A stretch of 64,000 nt of DNA from Oxytricha trifallax (lineage: Eukaryota; Ciliophora; Spirotrichea; Sporadotrichida; Oxytrichidae), in the NCBI GenBank assembly GCA_000711775.1, contig ARYC01000349.1:1-64000 (forward strand). Reading direction: 5' to 3'. The notes under the pieces were generated by a model, which was not told the DNA's origin, made no database searches, and saw only the letters and a list, made by a program, of their open reading frames with translations. Below, piece by piece: positions 46,601 to 59,500 of the stretch. Position numbers and translations under genes: made by a program. Position 1 is the stretch's first letter. Every line of letters starts with the position of its first letter.

Positions 46601-48245
46601 TACTATCAAATTTGCTAACGATAGTGTAGTATAATCAAGTCTAGCTATAAAAAAATGAACAATAATTTAATAATATTTAATTATACAAATATTTAAAATG
46701 AATTAATAGAAAATTGCCTCGTCTTTCAAGTATCCGCGCAGCCCCCTTTGTGAAAGAAGCTTCGAAAAATTTAAGTGTGAAGCAAACTGACTGGCATTAG
46801 CCCCATTAATTTATGGACAGCGTTGAATAATAATAATATAAATAGAATATTATTTTACTTTTAAATAAAAACAAATTAAGCTATAAAAGGAAGCGTAAAT
46901 CAGGTTAGCTTTTGATTTCAATGAAGAAAAATAAAAAATGGCTTCCGTGCTAATTACATCTAGTATAAAGCTATTTATCCAATTTAAGCCATATTTAGTA
47001 AAAAAATATATATAATAAGATATTATTAATCTTAAGAGTTTTATAAATATAATGCGTATAATTTATTGAGTTAAGTTAAACTCTATTAAATATCAAAATT
47101 TACATTCATTCTTCGAGAGTACAGTTAAAATTCTAATTTCTTGATAAAATTTGCATTAAAACATTATAATAAGTTTATTTTTTAACTTTAATTTTTTCAA
47201 AGGTGGTAACAATATAATAGTAAATAAATTTATTTCATTAATTTAAATTATGTAAATTATGATTAGTTTATAAAATATTTTTTTACTTATATATTATCAA
47301 TTACTAAAATACTTTAAAGATTGGTTTGTAGTATTTTATCGTAAATAAAATTTTTATTTAATTCAAATTTAAGTATACATTACATTTTATCAAGATTATT
47401 TTTATATTCGATTTAGGCATTCATTCTATAATTGTATGATTAAACTTAATTAAATTAATCATTGAATATTCAAAATAAATCATATAAAAATCTAGTTGCA
47501 AATAAAAATATATATTGAATTAATATAAAATAAAATTAATATAATAAATTATGTTGTCACATTGATTAAAGTATTTGGAGCATGATTTCATCTTACCAAT
47601 AAATGCCGTAAATCAAGATTTAACTGCCTTATATAAAGAAGTTTAATTATTTGTCACAACTCTACTTAATATTTTTAAGAATATACTATAACTTTTCTCT
47701 TGTCCCAAAATTTTAATCACAACTACGATTTATGTAATATTTTATACATTCTAAATATAAACTTAATACTGAGAGAAAGAATAATTAATGTGAAAATTTT
47801 TAAAAATGAGAAAAATTACTTTACTGTAAAATTTATTTATTTTTTATCTTAATAAGAGCATGAGATTTTCTAGTCCAAGTTTTTGATAAATACTTAAAAC
47901 TACATAGTTTTATTTTTTTTCTAATTTGCCATTTGAAACTTGAAAGTAACCAAGAAGTGGATAGCTGGATTTCAATAAGTATGAATCTACTTCCTAATTA
48001 TGACCTCCAAAGGCATAGCCGCCATCTTAATTTATTTTAATAAGTTAATTTTTTATTTAACGAGTAAGAATTCAAGATAATCAATAAAAATATTGATATT
48101 GTAATATTATTTAAATCTTGATCTATTTCAAAGGTTTGAATTATTAAATCCTATGGATCAGTATCGATTTGATATGGATATTTATTCGCTCCAAAGCATA
48201 AATCACTTTATTAAGTCATTGTAGATAAGAAAAATGGCCTATGAA
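36400..48245 (-). CDS. Gene 2: CADG-like membrane protein, germline form in many blocks
   Basis: A minus-strand gene whose blocks match gene 3 in the same order: N-terminal propeller-like blocks (48245 to 45765), middle ectodomain (44750 to 41860), CADG-like motif (40150-39950), juxtamembrane domain (39020-38530), and multi-helix C-terminus (37620-36400). The gaps are AT-rich and hold a foldback element, a palindrome, a tandem repeat and a SINE-like copy. Real protein-coding identity is supported by residue-level conservation with gene 3 while the gaps differ. The start codon, signal peptide and C-terminal tail were not found. The product is predicted to be a surface or endomembrane protein with a large ectodomain; function unknown. 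Confidence 0.75.
38095..38510. repeat. Foldback element, copy 2 (uninterrupted)
   Basis: Bounded by ATTGTAGGAA and TTCCTACAAT. Inverted arms of about 190 bp meet at a short centre near 38300. It shares GTGGCAGTTAAAGTTGG and TAAAGTCCAGCTAATTTTAAA with copy 1. The arms contain GCGAGATAACTCGACTTTAA, repeated inverted. No ORF. It lies between coding blocks of gene 2, hence inside an IES. Confidence 0.85.
38530..40150 (-). CDS. Gene 2 CADG-like and juxtamembrane blocks
   Basis: Block 40150-39950 reads QNFPFFEYHPKDILIKQRK and then LPDIVNEEGISYVLEV, parallel to LPEVVDWENDDY of gene 1. Block 39020-38758 reads SYKSLKGKIQKITIDGQLRI to EDDESIYQSSFMLTV, and block 38705-38600 reads GIVFSVDEESTNQIDLEF. 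The motif form resembles the start of dystroglycan-type cadherin-like domains, judged by eye. Confidence 0.75.
41127..41340. repeat. Imperfect palindrome (foldback-like)
   Basis: The left arm holds TAGTTTACTTTATTATAGAA, GAGCTTG and CCTAATTAATCATATCGTAT. The right arm holds the mirror images (ATACGATATGATTAATTAGG, CAAGCTC, AATAAAGTAAA). The short loop contains ACCACCCC. It is distinct from the 38095 family. Confidence 0.7.
41860..44770 (-). CDS. Gene 2 middle ectodomain blocks
   Basis: Blocks are 44750-44600 (GKGVKDYYVTIQIIDEDLST), 43745-43670 (KESLLDSYSGLPILDSIQE), 43340-43255 (FPIIAYDDEEFSVKTAQFEF), and 41985-41860 (EYIYTSAVDITGIEIQIKSC). Gene 3 counterparts are RYDYFITYQLEDYDQSTYLI, YEDLIDYYSGFEP, AYDSDQFSVETAQFQFSTC and KYNVGEDIKGIRITILSC. 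A SINE-like repeat lies between the first two blocks. Confidence 0.7.
43878..44135 (-). repeat. SINE-like repeat, copy 2
   Basis: Read on the minus strand it begins GACCTACTGTCCAGAAGGTT and shares TATTTGTACCTGGTAAAAA and GAAAGGACACAAGTTTAGAC with copy 1. It lacks part of the middle that copies 1 and 3 have. The box-B region (GGTTTAAAACCC) is degenerate. Confidence 0.65.
44949..45104. repeat. Tandem repeat of a 26-bp unit
   Basis: The unit TAAATTAAATTTATACATTAATTA is repeated about six times, some copies one base shorter. It lies between coding blocks of gene 2. Confidence 0.9.
45765..48245 (-). CDS. Gene 2 N-terminal propeller-like blocks
   Basis: Blocks are 48245-48105 (SDLCFGANKYPYQIDTDPQD), 48030-47860 (YAFGGHNQEVDSYLLKSSYP), 46985-46900 (KYGLNWINSFILDVISTEA), about 46560-46500 (SIVVDSNSNIYVAHN), 46345-46240 (VNINKDQSQILVFAANFTQL), and 45905-45765 (DTIGLMFQYGFYDQNNKVQF). 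The DSNSNIYVAHN motif recalls beta-propeller (SBBP/NHL-like) repeats. Gene 3 has the same series. Confidence 0.7.
46720..46810. other. GC-richer island of unknown nature
   Basis: A short island in AT-rich DNA containing ATCCGCGCAGCCCCC. The minus strand is open (GANASQFASHLNFSKLL, then SQRGLRGYLKDEAIF), but I found no match to genes 3 or 4. It may be a block of another gene or a repeat fragment. Confidence 0.35.
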
Positions 48246-49464
48246 TATAAAGTAAAGAAATAGATTAAAATAAGGAGAAATATGAACTAAACATTAGTAT
48301 TAATTCAACTTAAAAATAAGCTAAATTTAAATTGACAAAAAAAGGAATTTATAGGAAAATGCTTGAACTTACATCAAAATTATTAATAAAAGGTAAGATG
48401 TCTAATGATGCTACCTCAAGCAATTTTAAAACCATGGATATGTTTACATTTGAGATTATATATTATTAATATTATTAAAAGGAAAACAAAAAGGAAAAAA
48501 TGTAAAGGAACTTTTTGTCCTCTTAATTACATTAACCTACACTAAATAATTTAAATTTACATTATCAAATATTTGAATTTTTCCCCTTAAAATTTAATAT
48601 AAATATCTAAATCCAAAGATTCATTAAGTGGTAAATTAAAATATATTGCATTATTTCGAATAATTAAACCATAAAATCCTTATAAATTATTATATTTCCT
48701 TCTAAATGTCCTAACTCATTCAAATTTGAATTTAACAGTAAAATTATATCCACTAAATTCTTAGAACCAATATTATAAAGCACTTGTATCACTTAAAATA
48801 TAAAATCTTAATCAGATAAATTTGAACGGGCCATATTTTAAGGCAGAAAATTTAATTGCTTCAGAATTAAAATTGCAAAACTTGTTTTTGATATTACTAT
48901 CATTATTATTATTAATAATAAATGGGTTAAATATGACAAAAATATAAATCAACTAATATTTAAATTTTAATATCCTAATAATAGATTACTATGTTTTATA
49001 TTATTATTTTTATTTTAGGTTGATATTCATAACAGAATTCTTACTACAAATTTAATTCTTTACCAGTTTCTTAGATTTATAAATAGCCTCAAATAGAATT
49101 TATCAATGAAATTAATATTAATAAATTAAAAATATTTTCCGAATCTTTATTTCCTAAAAAATATTTTCTTAATAGAAAATAATTAAATTAAGATTATTTA
49201 ATCCATTTAAATAAAAAATGAGGAAAAATATACTTTATTAAATTTTTTTTAATCAGAGAAAATAAATATAAAAGATTATAAGTTAATTGCAGATCTCTAA
49301 TATATTAAAAGATTTTTATTAATGGTACCATTAATTTTTATTATCAATTTCATTAAAATGGGACACATCTTAAAGAAGGGGGATTAACATTTATTTTATA
49401 ATTTTCAATTTATTAATTTTATTTTCTAAACCCGTTAGGGTTTGTTTATGAAATTGTTTTAATA
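48246..49464. other. AT-rich intergenic DNA between genes 2 and 3
   Basis: No coding block was recognised. The signal peptide of gene 2 should be here, but no convincing one was found. Confidence 0.4.
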
Positions 49465-49605
49465 TCATAAATATAGGCATTGGGTAATGACTTAAAAGTT
49501 TTAATATATGTGATTCATTTAATTTTCTTTTCTTTCTCCATTTTTCCACTGGTGCTGACCTCCCTCATTGCTTGCTTCGATTACATTTGATTGGAAGTAT
49601 TAATA
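49465..49605 (-). CDS. Possible C-terminal tail block of gene 3
   Basis: The minus strand reads QSNVIEASNEGGQHQWKNGE and continues to ITQCLYL at TGA 49465. It is GC-richer than its surroundings and lies downstream of the last gene 3 helix block on the same strand. Assignment to gene 3 is by position only. Confidence 0.4.
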
Positions 49606-52600
49606 AATAAAGTAATTTTAAATAATTGAATACTAAATATAAATGTCAATAGGATGAAATTAATATTTATCACAAATATTTATTAAAGTTATTTCTAAAT
49701 AAAAATATAAGTTAATTCTTTTAGATTGAATAATGAATGATTTTATATTTATTATATATTAATTAGTCAGATTTATTTAATACTTTTTCTTCTCACAATC
49801 TTTGCACTTCCTATATTTTAAATTGACTAAATTAACTCTTTTTCTTAGCTTTTTATGATTTTCGCTTTAGATTTGAAATATAAATAATATTTTTTAAATT
49901 AAAATTCACTAATTTTATCAAAATAAAATTTTTAATATTTAATTTATTAAAACTTTCTTTTAACATAGATAGAATCGTTATCAATCTGTTATTTATTAAT
50001 TTCTTGCTATTTATAGTCAATTTTCGTATTAAATTAGTTTTCTGACATTAAATCAATTATAGATACTTCTGATTGAATTAAATAATTATATTATACAATT
50101 TAATTAATTTGAATAATTAACAAATAGATAATGTAGAATTATTATGTTCACAAATTGGTAAGAAAATAATTTTTCTTTTATATTTAAAATATTATAAAAC
50201 TAAGCTAAAACTTATAATAAATTAAAAATAATTTAAGAAATAATTTTATCATTTTTTTATAATTGAAAATTGAAAAGAGTTGTCTTAATTTTAAGCAATT
50301 TTCTACTTTTTGCTCTTTGTTTTATTCTTTTTAGCTGTAGTAGTGATATTTTATGAATTATTTTTTTCGAATTTTTAAGAAATAAAATTATTCAATTATT
50401 GACTCATTATCTTTTTGATTTCTTGTTTATCATGATATTTAATGGATCTTGAATTATATTTTCCCTTGCATTTTTAGAATAAACTTATGTAGTGTAAAAC
50501 TTGAGCTTTAATAATGAAATAATATGTTAATAAAATCTATTATAAACACAAATTTTAATAATAAAAATGCTTTGATTATAAGAATCATATTCGTTATAAG
50601 ATACAAGCAAGTTATGCATATAGGTATATAACCTAGAATTTATTTATTGTAACTCTATATTTGGAAGGTTTCAGCAAACGGAATAAATGATAAAGTTATA
50701 AAGTATATTGTGAAAGTTTTATCACAATATAAAATATTTTAAGCATTAGATAGTGAATTAAGTTATTAAGAAATTAATATTAAGGGGAACAAATGTTAAA
50801 AGCTGTCTTCCTTCAGATCTCCCCTCTGGAATCTTTAGGTGTGGTCACCACAAAACTTTACTTTCGTACAAAATATTGCCCTTTTATCAATTTAACCACT
50901 CAGGGTTTCCAAACTGAGTCATGTTCTGCCATTTAAAGTATACCATCTCAGGACGAGTATCCATTGCTTTATAGTAGGTACAGACAAAACAGAACCCGGG
51001 TAATACTGTGCTTTTTTACCAGGTACAAATATCAGCAAACTATAGATTTTGAACCCTCTGCCCTACAAGAACTGATCAGTCTACAAACCATCTGGACAGT
51101 AGCTCCTAAACCCCTTTAAATATTATTGTTTTTTTTTAAGTTATTTTTTATTCCTTATAATAGAGCTGACTCATTAAAAAGTGAAAGATTATTATGATAT
51201 GCTGTTTTATGTGGTTTGACTCTAATCATATAAAGAATTGCTAGTAATTTATTATAAAATAATTTATTTGGATTAGTAAATTCATGGTCGACAAAATCAA
51301 AGTTTAAAATCCAGCATATTCTTTCAAAAATACAAGTACAATAGAATAAAGCAAACGCCTTCCCACTCTTAATGGTATTTTTAGCTAACTAATTCTGTTT
51401 TATTATAAACTTTCTAAGAGTGCTTCATATCTAGCTTTTATATCTTCTTACTTTTGGGATTATATGAAACCTGCGTCTAATGCTTTATTTTTATTTGTGC
51501 AAATTTATTTATAAACTTGTGATTATATATCTATGAGTAAAAATAATGATGCTTTAAACAATTTAATTATAAATGAAATTTTTTCGGGTAACATGTCATA
51601 AAAAATATGCTTTTAGTAAGGTATGTATCCCCAACTTTTTAATCTCATTATCAATTAAAACAAATCTGATCGTGAAAAAGTAGAAAATAACCTAAATTAT
51701 AATCATAAAAATTGACATCAACATGCTCATTATGTCTCCATTAGTCTTAGTCTTTATCTATAAATAGAATATATTGGCAAACAGTTTGAATTACACTTTA
51801 TATTGAAATAAGAGCACATAGAAATATTTCAAGGTATGACTCCAGGATAAATCTTATCATTAGGTTGTAGTTATACTTCCTCTCTTGATTTAAGAAAAAC
51901 TTCCTATAATAGATCAGTAACTGAAAAAAAATAAATTACCTTTTACTTGTTAAATTGAAAAGTCTCAATATATAGCCAAGACAAATCAAACCAGAATGAA
52001 AGAAAGTTAAATAGAATAAAACCTAATTTCATTATAATTAAATTTATTTTTAGAACAAAAGCCCAAGATTGATAATAAGATTTTAGGATTCATAATTCAT
52101 TAAATCAAAGTTCTCTGAATATGGGCTATCCTCATAGTCATCAAATTCAAAAATATCTCTGCTAATTTCATCTGTCGGCATCAGATTGAAACTTGCAATG
52201 TCGTTAATCAAAGTAAAAAAAGACACAGTGTTTTGGGGAATCACAAGATTTAAGAGTGGTAAATGAGTTATTAGTTAAAAAGCTTCTATCATACCCCAGA
52301 ACTACTACGCTGAATAACTCCTATTATATAATTGTAAAAGATAATTATTTACTTACAAAAATATTGTCAAAAATATGTTCGATCCAAAGATAGTAACCAT
52401 AGTCCATTTTATAGTTGCAGCTACAGCTGAGGATAAATCATTAAAATCTATAGAAATATTTAGAATTAAAATATTTTTACCGCTTGATACTTATTGAGGT
52501 AGTTTACCTTCATATTCTACTTTGATTTAATTAACGCTTTCACCATCTGCGCTAAAAACTATGCCAGATTCTAGGAATACGACTAAGATTTAAAATAAAT

Positions 52601-53465
52601 AATAAATCAATACTGTGAGCTGAAAACTTTCTTCGTAAACAAATTCATTTTTCTCATTAAATTTAAGCTTAATAAACAGTCTCTAATCTTTTACTAAAAA
52701 AGAGTCAATCTAAACTCTTTAAATAGCTTTATCTTTCTAGATTGTTATTTCTATTAGTTTGTTAATGTAATTTTATTAAGCATTAATTTTAATTGTTTTT
52801 TCGAAGACTAATCTCAACTCCCCATTTATAGTTATTTTTTAAATTCTTCCTTTTAATGACTTGTGAGTATTATTTTTTTAAAATAAGATGTAGGTAGAAA
52901 TCATCCTACGATAATCAGTAATTATTTCTGCCAAATTTATTTGAAAAAATATGCCAATTTTTTCTCACATCCTATTCCACAAACACTTATTGATAATTCA
53001 AAATATAACTGGAACTAGAATAAAATTAAACGGCTTAGATCAAATTTAAACAAAATATAAGGATTTATGAGTAAGATAAAATAATTCCTTATCCTCTGTC
53101 AATTAATCATTTTACAAACTATCGTATTTAATGAAATTTGCAGAAAATTGATATGTTAAAATACCTGAATATCTAATCTCATCTAATTTAATGCTTTGTA
53201 AGTTTTATTTTGATAATTAACTATTGAATTATTTGAAGTAGTATTTTAAGAAGTCTAATTATTTTTGGTATTGTTGTTTTTTATCTGCACTTCTTTATTC
53301 ATTTAAAAAAATTAAACCACTATATACTATAATTTTTATTCTCAATTAGTATCTGTTGTAATAAGTTTATATCTATTGAGTAATCAACAAATTTTCGAGG
53401 ATTTTAAAAGTCTTTAATCCTTAAGGAAATAACAATTTTTAATTAATTTGCAATATATAATAATA

Positions 53466-53528
<63 letters not shown>

Positions 53529-56500
53529 TTAATTTAAAATGCTGTATTTTGATTTCTCTAATTCAAAAGGTATAATCATTATAATTAATTGCAATTCATA
53601 TAGTTTTTATTTAATTAATTTTTCAATTTTTAATTTTACAATAGATCTACTGACTCTAGTGATTTCTTAAACACTTAACCTTGAGCCTATATCTTTACAG
53701 ATCTTTATATTAAGTTTTATTAAGCAATTAAAATAAAGACTATTTAAGAAATAGATATAATTTATAATTCCTTCCAATCATAAATTATATATTTAATTTA
53801 AGCATGTGACTAATCAATTACTTCAATTTTAATAATTTTATTTTATTATAAAGAAAAGGACATAATATTTAATATATTACTTCCAGTATAAAGCTAATAC
53901 CTTATTCATTAATAATATCAGGTAGGCTAATTGACAGGATTTCTCTCTTATTTATAAAAATACTATTGGGATTTTCAGCAAAATAAGGAAAGTTTTAATT
54001 TGTAATGTTTAGAATATTCCCTATAATTGTGGAATTTTATTCTTAAATTTTATCAACAATTTCCAAATAAATGGTTTAAGGTTCCAATTATAACTTAAAA
54101 AACATTATAACTTTTTTTTAATAAAAACATTAAATTTCCATTTTTTATACACCTCATTTGAATCCTTTGATAAAATAGGTTAAATATTAATGTTATAATT
54201 GCCAATATAAAATAAATAAGAATTGTTAAGGGTTAATAAAAAAATTTGTTTAATAAAATTTGTAAAAATTCATTTAATTAAGTTTTTTTAAATTTGGGAA
54301 TGATCTATTTTAAATAAATATATTTTATAAATGTTTATCTTTATAAAATGATTTTCTCAAATTTAAAAAATTATTTTGCAGATTTTAGAAATTATGTTAT
54401 TTTTACTTTAAAAAGAAAAATTCAGTTCTCAAAATATTAAAAAATTGATTATTAATTTTAACGCATGTAATGCTAAATTAAAATATCAATATCCTGCTTT
54501 GATGAAGATTAAATGCTCATTGTTTTCAAATTATAGTTAAAAGTAAGAGGATGGTCATCATTGAATTTTATGATTGGTTGTTGTTTAGATAGAACAATCT
54601 CTTACGAATCTATTTAAATTATATATGAGATTTCTCCACATTATGAAGGTGTCCAGCTTGGATTTAAATATAGAGTAATAAAGTAGAATAAAAATATTTA
54701 TTATCATTGAAAGTCAAGTGAAATTAATTAAATAATTTTACAACCCATTAATTTGAAAGACTAATAGCTTATATAAATATATTAAAAAATTTTAATATAA
54801 CTTTACTGGGTGATTCCAAAGAATAATTTAAGCTTTGAAAAATAACTTAATTTCCAGTTATTTCCCAATCATTTTCACAACTTAATATTGTTATTCTAAT
54901 GCCCTTTATATCTTCGCCAACATTATATTTATAAAGAGAATTGTAGTCATTTTTTATGATGCTTGAAGTCAAATTTCCAATATAAATTGAACTTTACAAC
55001 AAATAACTCTATTCCTCGTCTAATAATATATTCTCCATAATTAATTCACTTTTAGAAATAGAAAACATTATTGATAAATTAGAGTTTTAAAATAATCTAA
55101 ATCTTTATTTCTAGTATATATATAATGATTTTCTATTAAATTTTAATTTTCTAAATTCAAGAAAAAATGAATATATTTTTTTATATAAAGCTTTAATAAT
55201 TTAAGAATATTTGATTCAGGATCAATTTAAAATTTAAATTATAAAATATTGTGAAAAAATTTCAAATTCAGGCCAGTCTATACATAGCATTTAGTTAATA
55301 CTATCCAATTATTATTAAGAAATAAAAAGTTTAAAATATATTTTTTTTATTAATTTGTTTATACTTTTCTCATATATCCATGAAATTAAAAATTTATAGA
55401 AAAAAAAATTATTTTAAAAACAATCGATATAATTTGAAAATTTGTTAAGTAATAAAATAATATACTTTAACTTAACATCAATAAACATTAATAATTTGTA
55501 AATATATTTTCAAATTTTTAATGTATTTTTTTAAAAATGTTTTTCCCTATTATTATAATACACAATAGTTAAAAAATTAAATAAAATTTAAGCACTTTTA
55601 ACAATATTAAGCTCATTAAATAATTCAAAGCAATAGGTCACTAAATCTTTTTTTTTTAAAATAATAAATTTAATATATTATAATTAAATTATTGATAAAA
55701 TAAAAAAATATTAGGAAACGTTAAATTTAAAATAAAGAATAATTGAAACTAAAATGATAATTATAGATCTAATTTCAATAATGAGCACAAAATTGAATAA
55801 TTATGAGCATTTTTAAAACTATATTTTTTATCAACTGCTAAATGTCATGATTTCATGAAGCTAGCGTTTTTATTATTTAATAGTTCTCAAAAATTATCTA
55901 CTATTAAACTAGTTTTTATGTGTTATTTTAGTTGTACATTAAGCTTTTCGAGTATATTTACAGCAACTAAAATTTTTAGTATCACTGTCATCTCACAATT
56001 AGTATTTTTATGAGATTTTGGCATTTATGGTTTCTTCCTCAAGCATCCATATCATTCATAATTTCTGTAAGAACAATTTTCAATGCACTTAAAATAAATA
56101 AAGTATAAATGACAATTACTGTTAGAATTTATGAAGAAAAAAAAAATTCACCTTACCTATGCCTATTTTATTGTAAGCTCTCCACTCTCGTCCATTTTAC
56201 CTTTTAAAAGTTATATTTAATTTTAGAAACTTTTAGATTATTGCAAAATTTAATTTCAAAAGTTCATGCATAATATTAATCTGTGCAAGTTGAGAATTGA
56301 AATTAAGCAGTCTCTACACTAAATTAGTCAGAGTCATAAGCTTAAAATGGGAAATTGAGTTCTTAAAATGTTGGTATTATTTCATAATGAGATTAAATTT
56401 TATTCTAATTCTTTAAAATGAAAATAGTATTCATATTATTACAATATTTCTCGATACTAAAATATACAGTTTTGATTTATATATAAAGGTTCAAATCCTG

Positions 56501-59500
56501 AATAATAATCTATGAGGTCTTCATATACATCTAATGTTACGAAATTTTATAATTCGCCAGAAAGTATTCACAAAAAGAAAAATATATCATATTAAAACTA
56601 AAAATTGCAAAATAATAATTTCAATATTTAAAGGATAAAAAGAATTTAGTGATTTATAGAGATATAAATAAACTGCAAAATAAAAAGCAAATTAGCTTAG
56701 TTTGCAAATGAAAGTTTAATTTATAATATGGAACCCAATTAAAACGTGAATACACTCATGAAATTTAAAGTTGTCACTGAATGAGTATTATCATCCCAAG
56801 TATTAGCTTAGCTGCAAAGTTGATCTTAATTTGTACTATCAAATATACTATAACTTGGACTTAGTAGGGTTATATAGTCTCTTTTTTAATTTAAGGCTAG
56901 GAATAGAATTTCTTCAGTACCTGGGAACATCTTCATGATAAATATAAGACAATAATATGTTTAATAACTTTTTTCATTTCTTAAATGTAAAGTGAAGTTA
57001 AGGATCTTTTCAATAGTGCTCTTTATGGAATTTCAAGTGAAGAACTCTAAGTTTCTACAGGAATTATGTCTTTCTAGAATTGTATTAAATAAGTTGATTA
57101 ATCGTAATCTTCTAATTGATATGTTATAAAGTAATCATATCGGTCTAATCCTAACTATTTAATATGTATATTTGATTTCGATTAATTATAAAAAATTAAT
57201 TGAATAATTTTCAAAATACAAGAAGTTTATATGGAATTGGAATTTTTTAAGAATTGACTATATTAATATCCCATTAATTAAACTATATTTCTCTATTCAT
57301 TGCTTCTTTTTAATTTAATTATACTTTTTAATTTTATTATATTACAGCGATTTTTTGTGTAAACGACTCAAACCTCAACACTTATGGAGCTGGAAACACC
57401 TGTGTATCTTTTGGTTGACTGATCATAGGGCATCTTGATTTTCAGTGCAGAAGTATCATCTTTTATCGGGGGAGGATTCCGAAAGAAACTTTAAGTTTCC
57501 CCATTGAGAAATGCTTTATAAACCTGTGTTGGCCCGCCATAAATACAGGGAAGTAACGAAAAGGCTCTTATTTGATAATTTAAAAAAATTACCCCAATAA
57601 TAAAGATGAATTGATTTAGAATTATTGTCCTATCCAAACTATTTCACTTAATAATTTGGGTTAAAACTTTAATTTTATCATAAATTATATTCTTGTAATA
57701 TTAATTAGTGTTTATTAAAATAAAGAAGGATATAACTTTAAATTAATTGAAGATATAAATTAAATCCTACTCCAAGACAATTTATGATTGTATCTTAACT
57801 CTAGATACATTTAAAAATATGATTAAAATTTAATTTGTAGAAATTTTAAAAATGAGAATGAAATTTTAATAAAAATCATAAATGAACTTTAATTAAATAT
57901 TTACTCAAATGGCTTAATTTAATTTATCTTTAATTTTTAATTTGTTAAAATGCTTTATTTTAATTTTGCTAACAAGTAGAATATACTATAATAAGAAAAA
58001 AACAAAAATATAAAATCAATTAATTAATCCAAAATATTTTATTAAATCCTTTTTAAAAAAATATGGTATTAGTTGTATAAAAAGCTTATAATTATTTATA
58101 TTTAAAATTGAATAACTTATAAATTCTTATTTAAAAACAAAAATATGTTATGAGATAATGTAGTTATTCTGAATTATATCTTGTCCATTAGTTAATGCCT
58201 TTAGTGCTACAAACATTAGATAATTTTCATTAGATTCAATGTCATTTCTAGTTAAGCATGAAAATTAAACATGTGTGCTTGAATCATATAAACCATGTCT
58301 AAACATTAAACCCTGAGTTAGATACGCGTTTTTTTAAATGATTTTAAATATCAAAGTAATTCAAATTAATAATTCTTTTTGATTGAAAGAGATAAATTTT
58401 TACTATACGTTTGAGCTTTATTAAAATTGTATTGAGTTGTAAAACCCCGTTAGTCAATTAAGAATGAAGATCGGGGATTAAGAATAATGAAATTAAGAAT
58501 TAATTATAATTGGCTGAAATTAAATATAATTAGGCTAAAAATAAATTTATGCATCCTAATTGGATTATTTTTTAGAGACAATTATTCGAGCCATTGGCTT
58601 TAATAATTAGCCAAAACTTTAATAATTTACGCCAATTATAATTAATTCTTAATTTCATTATTCTTAATCCCCGATCTTCATTCTTAATTGACTAACGGGG
58701 TTTTACTATTGATCTTCTAAAGTAAATATATAATTAAATTTATCAATAAAGTTAGTATTTTACTTAAATATATAAAATATTAGAGGCTTTTAAGAACACT
58801 CTCAATTATATTTAATTATCAATTCATATATTGATCTATTAAATGCAAAAATTAAGCATAAAAAATAAATATAAAGTATACTAAAAGACGATAGGATTGC
58901 TTGATGTGGTGTCTTATTTATAATTACCTAGAGCAAATAATATTTAATCTTATGCATTGTATATTAACAACATAAGATTAGAAGGTTATTCAATCACAAT
59001 CCTTGAGATTAAGGCTGTGAAGTTTTAAGATAAACATAAAATTTCTGATTGATCTCCGTAAATATTCACATAATTATATGAAAAATATTATAATATTTTT
59101 GATAGGAAGCTATTTTAAAACTAATAAAGTAAATTTATGAAATTTTATGATTGTGGGCCAAATAAACATTTTAATTTTCATCCACAGCTATGCTATGTCT
59201 CTATATATTTTAAAGCGGCTAATCAATATAAATTGTCCTAATTACTTCTTAGTTCATTTTACTGAAGATAGTATAGTATAGTCTTGCATCGCTATATTGT
59301 ATAATTAATTATATACAATAATATATTTCTATAATGAACTAAATTTAAATTGTTTTAGTGTAGATTTATAAAATTTAAAATCCGTATTTCTCTTACTTTT
59401 ATTATATTTAAATATATTAAACACAAATTTTTAGAGTCTGTAAGGGTATAACATTAAAATTGAATTAAAAATGAGAAGAGATTTAAGTGTAGAACTAACA

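Noticed and set aside
56985..57119. 45-codon ORF on + starting MQSEVKDLF
   Set aside because: The minus strand of the same bases encodes a block that aligns with gene 2, so the + frame is a shadow.
58439..58706. Internal telomere or chromosome-end sequence
   Set aside because: Only one AAAACCCC unit is present at each end, and it continues into unique inverted-repeat sequence.
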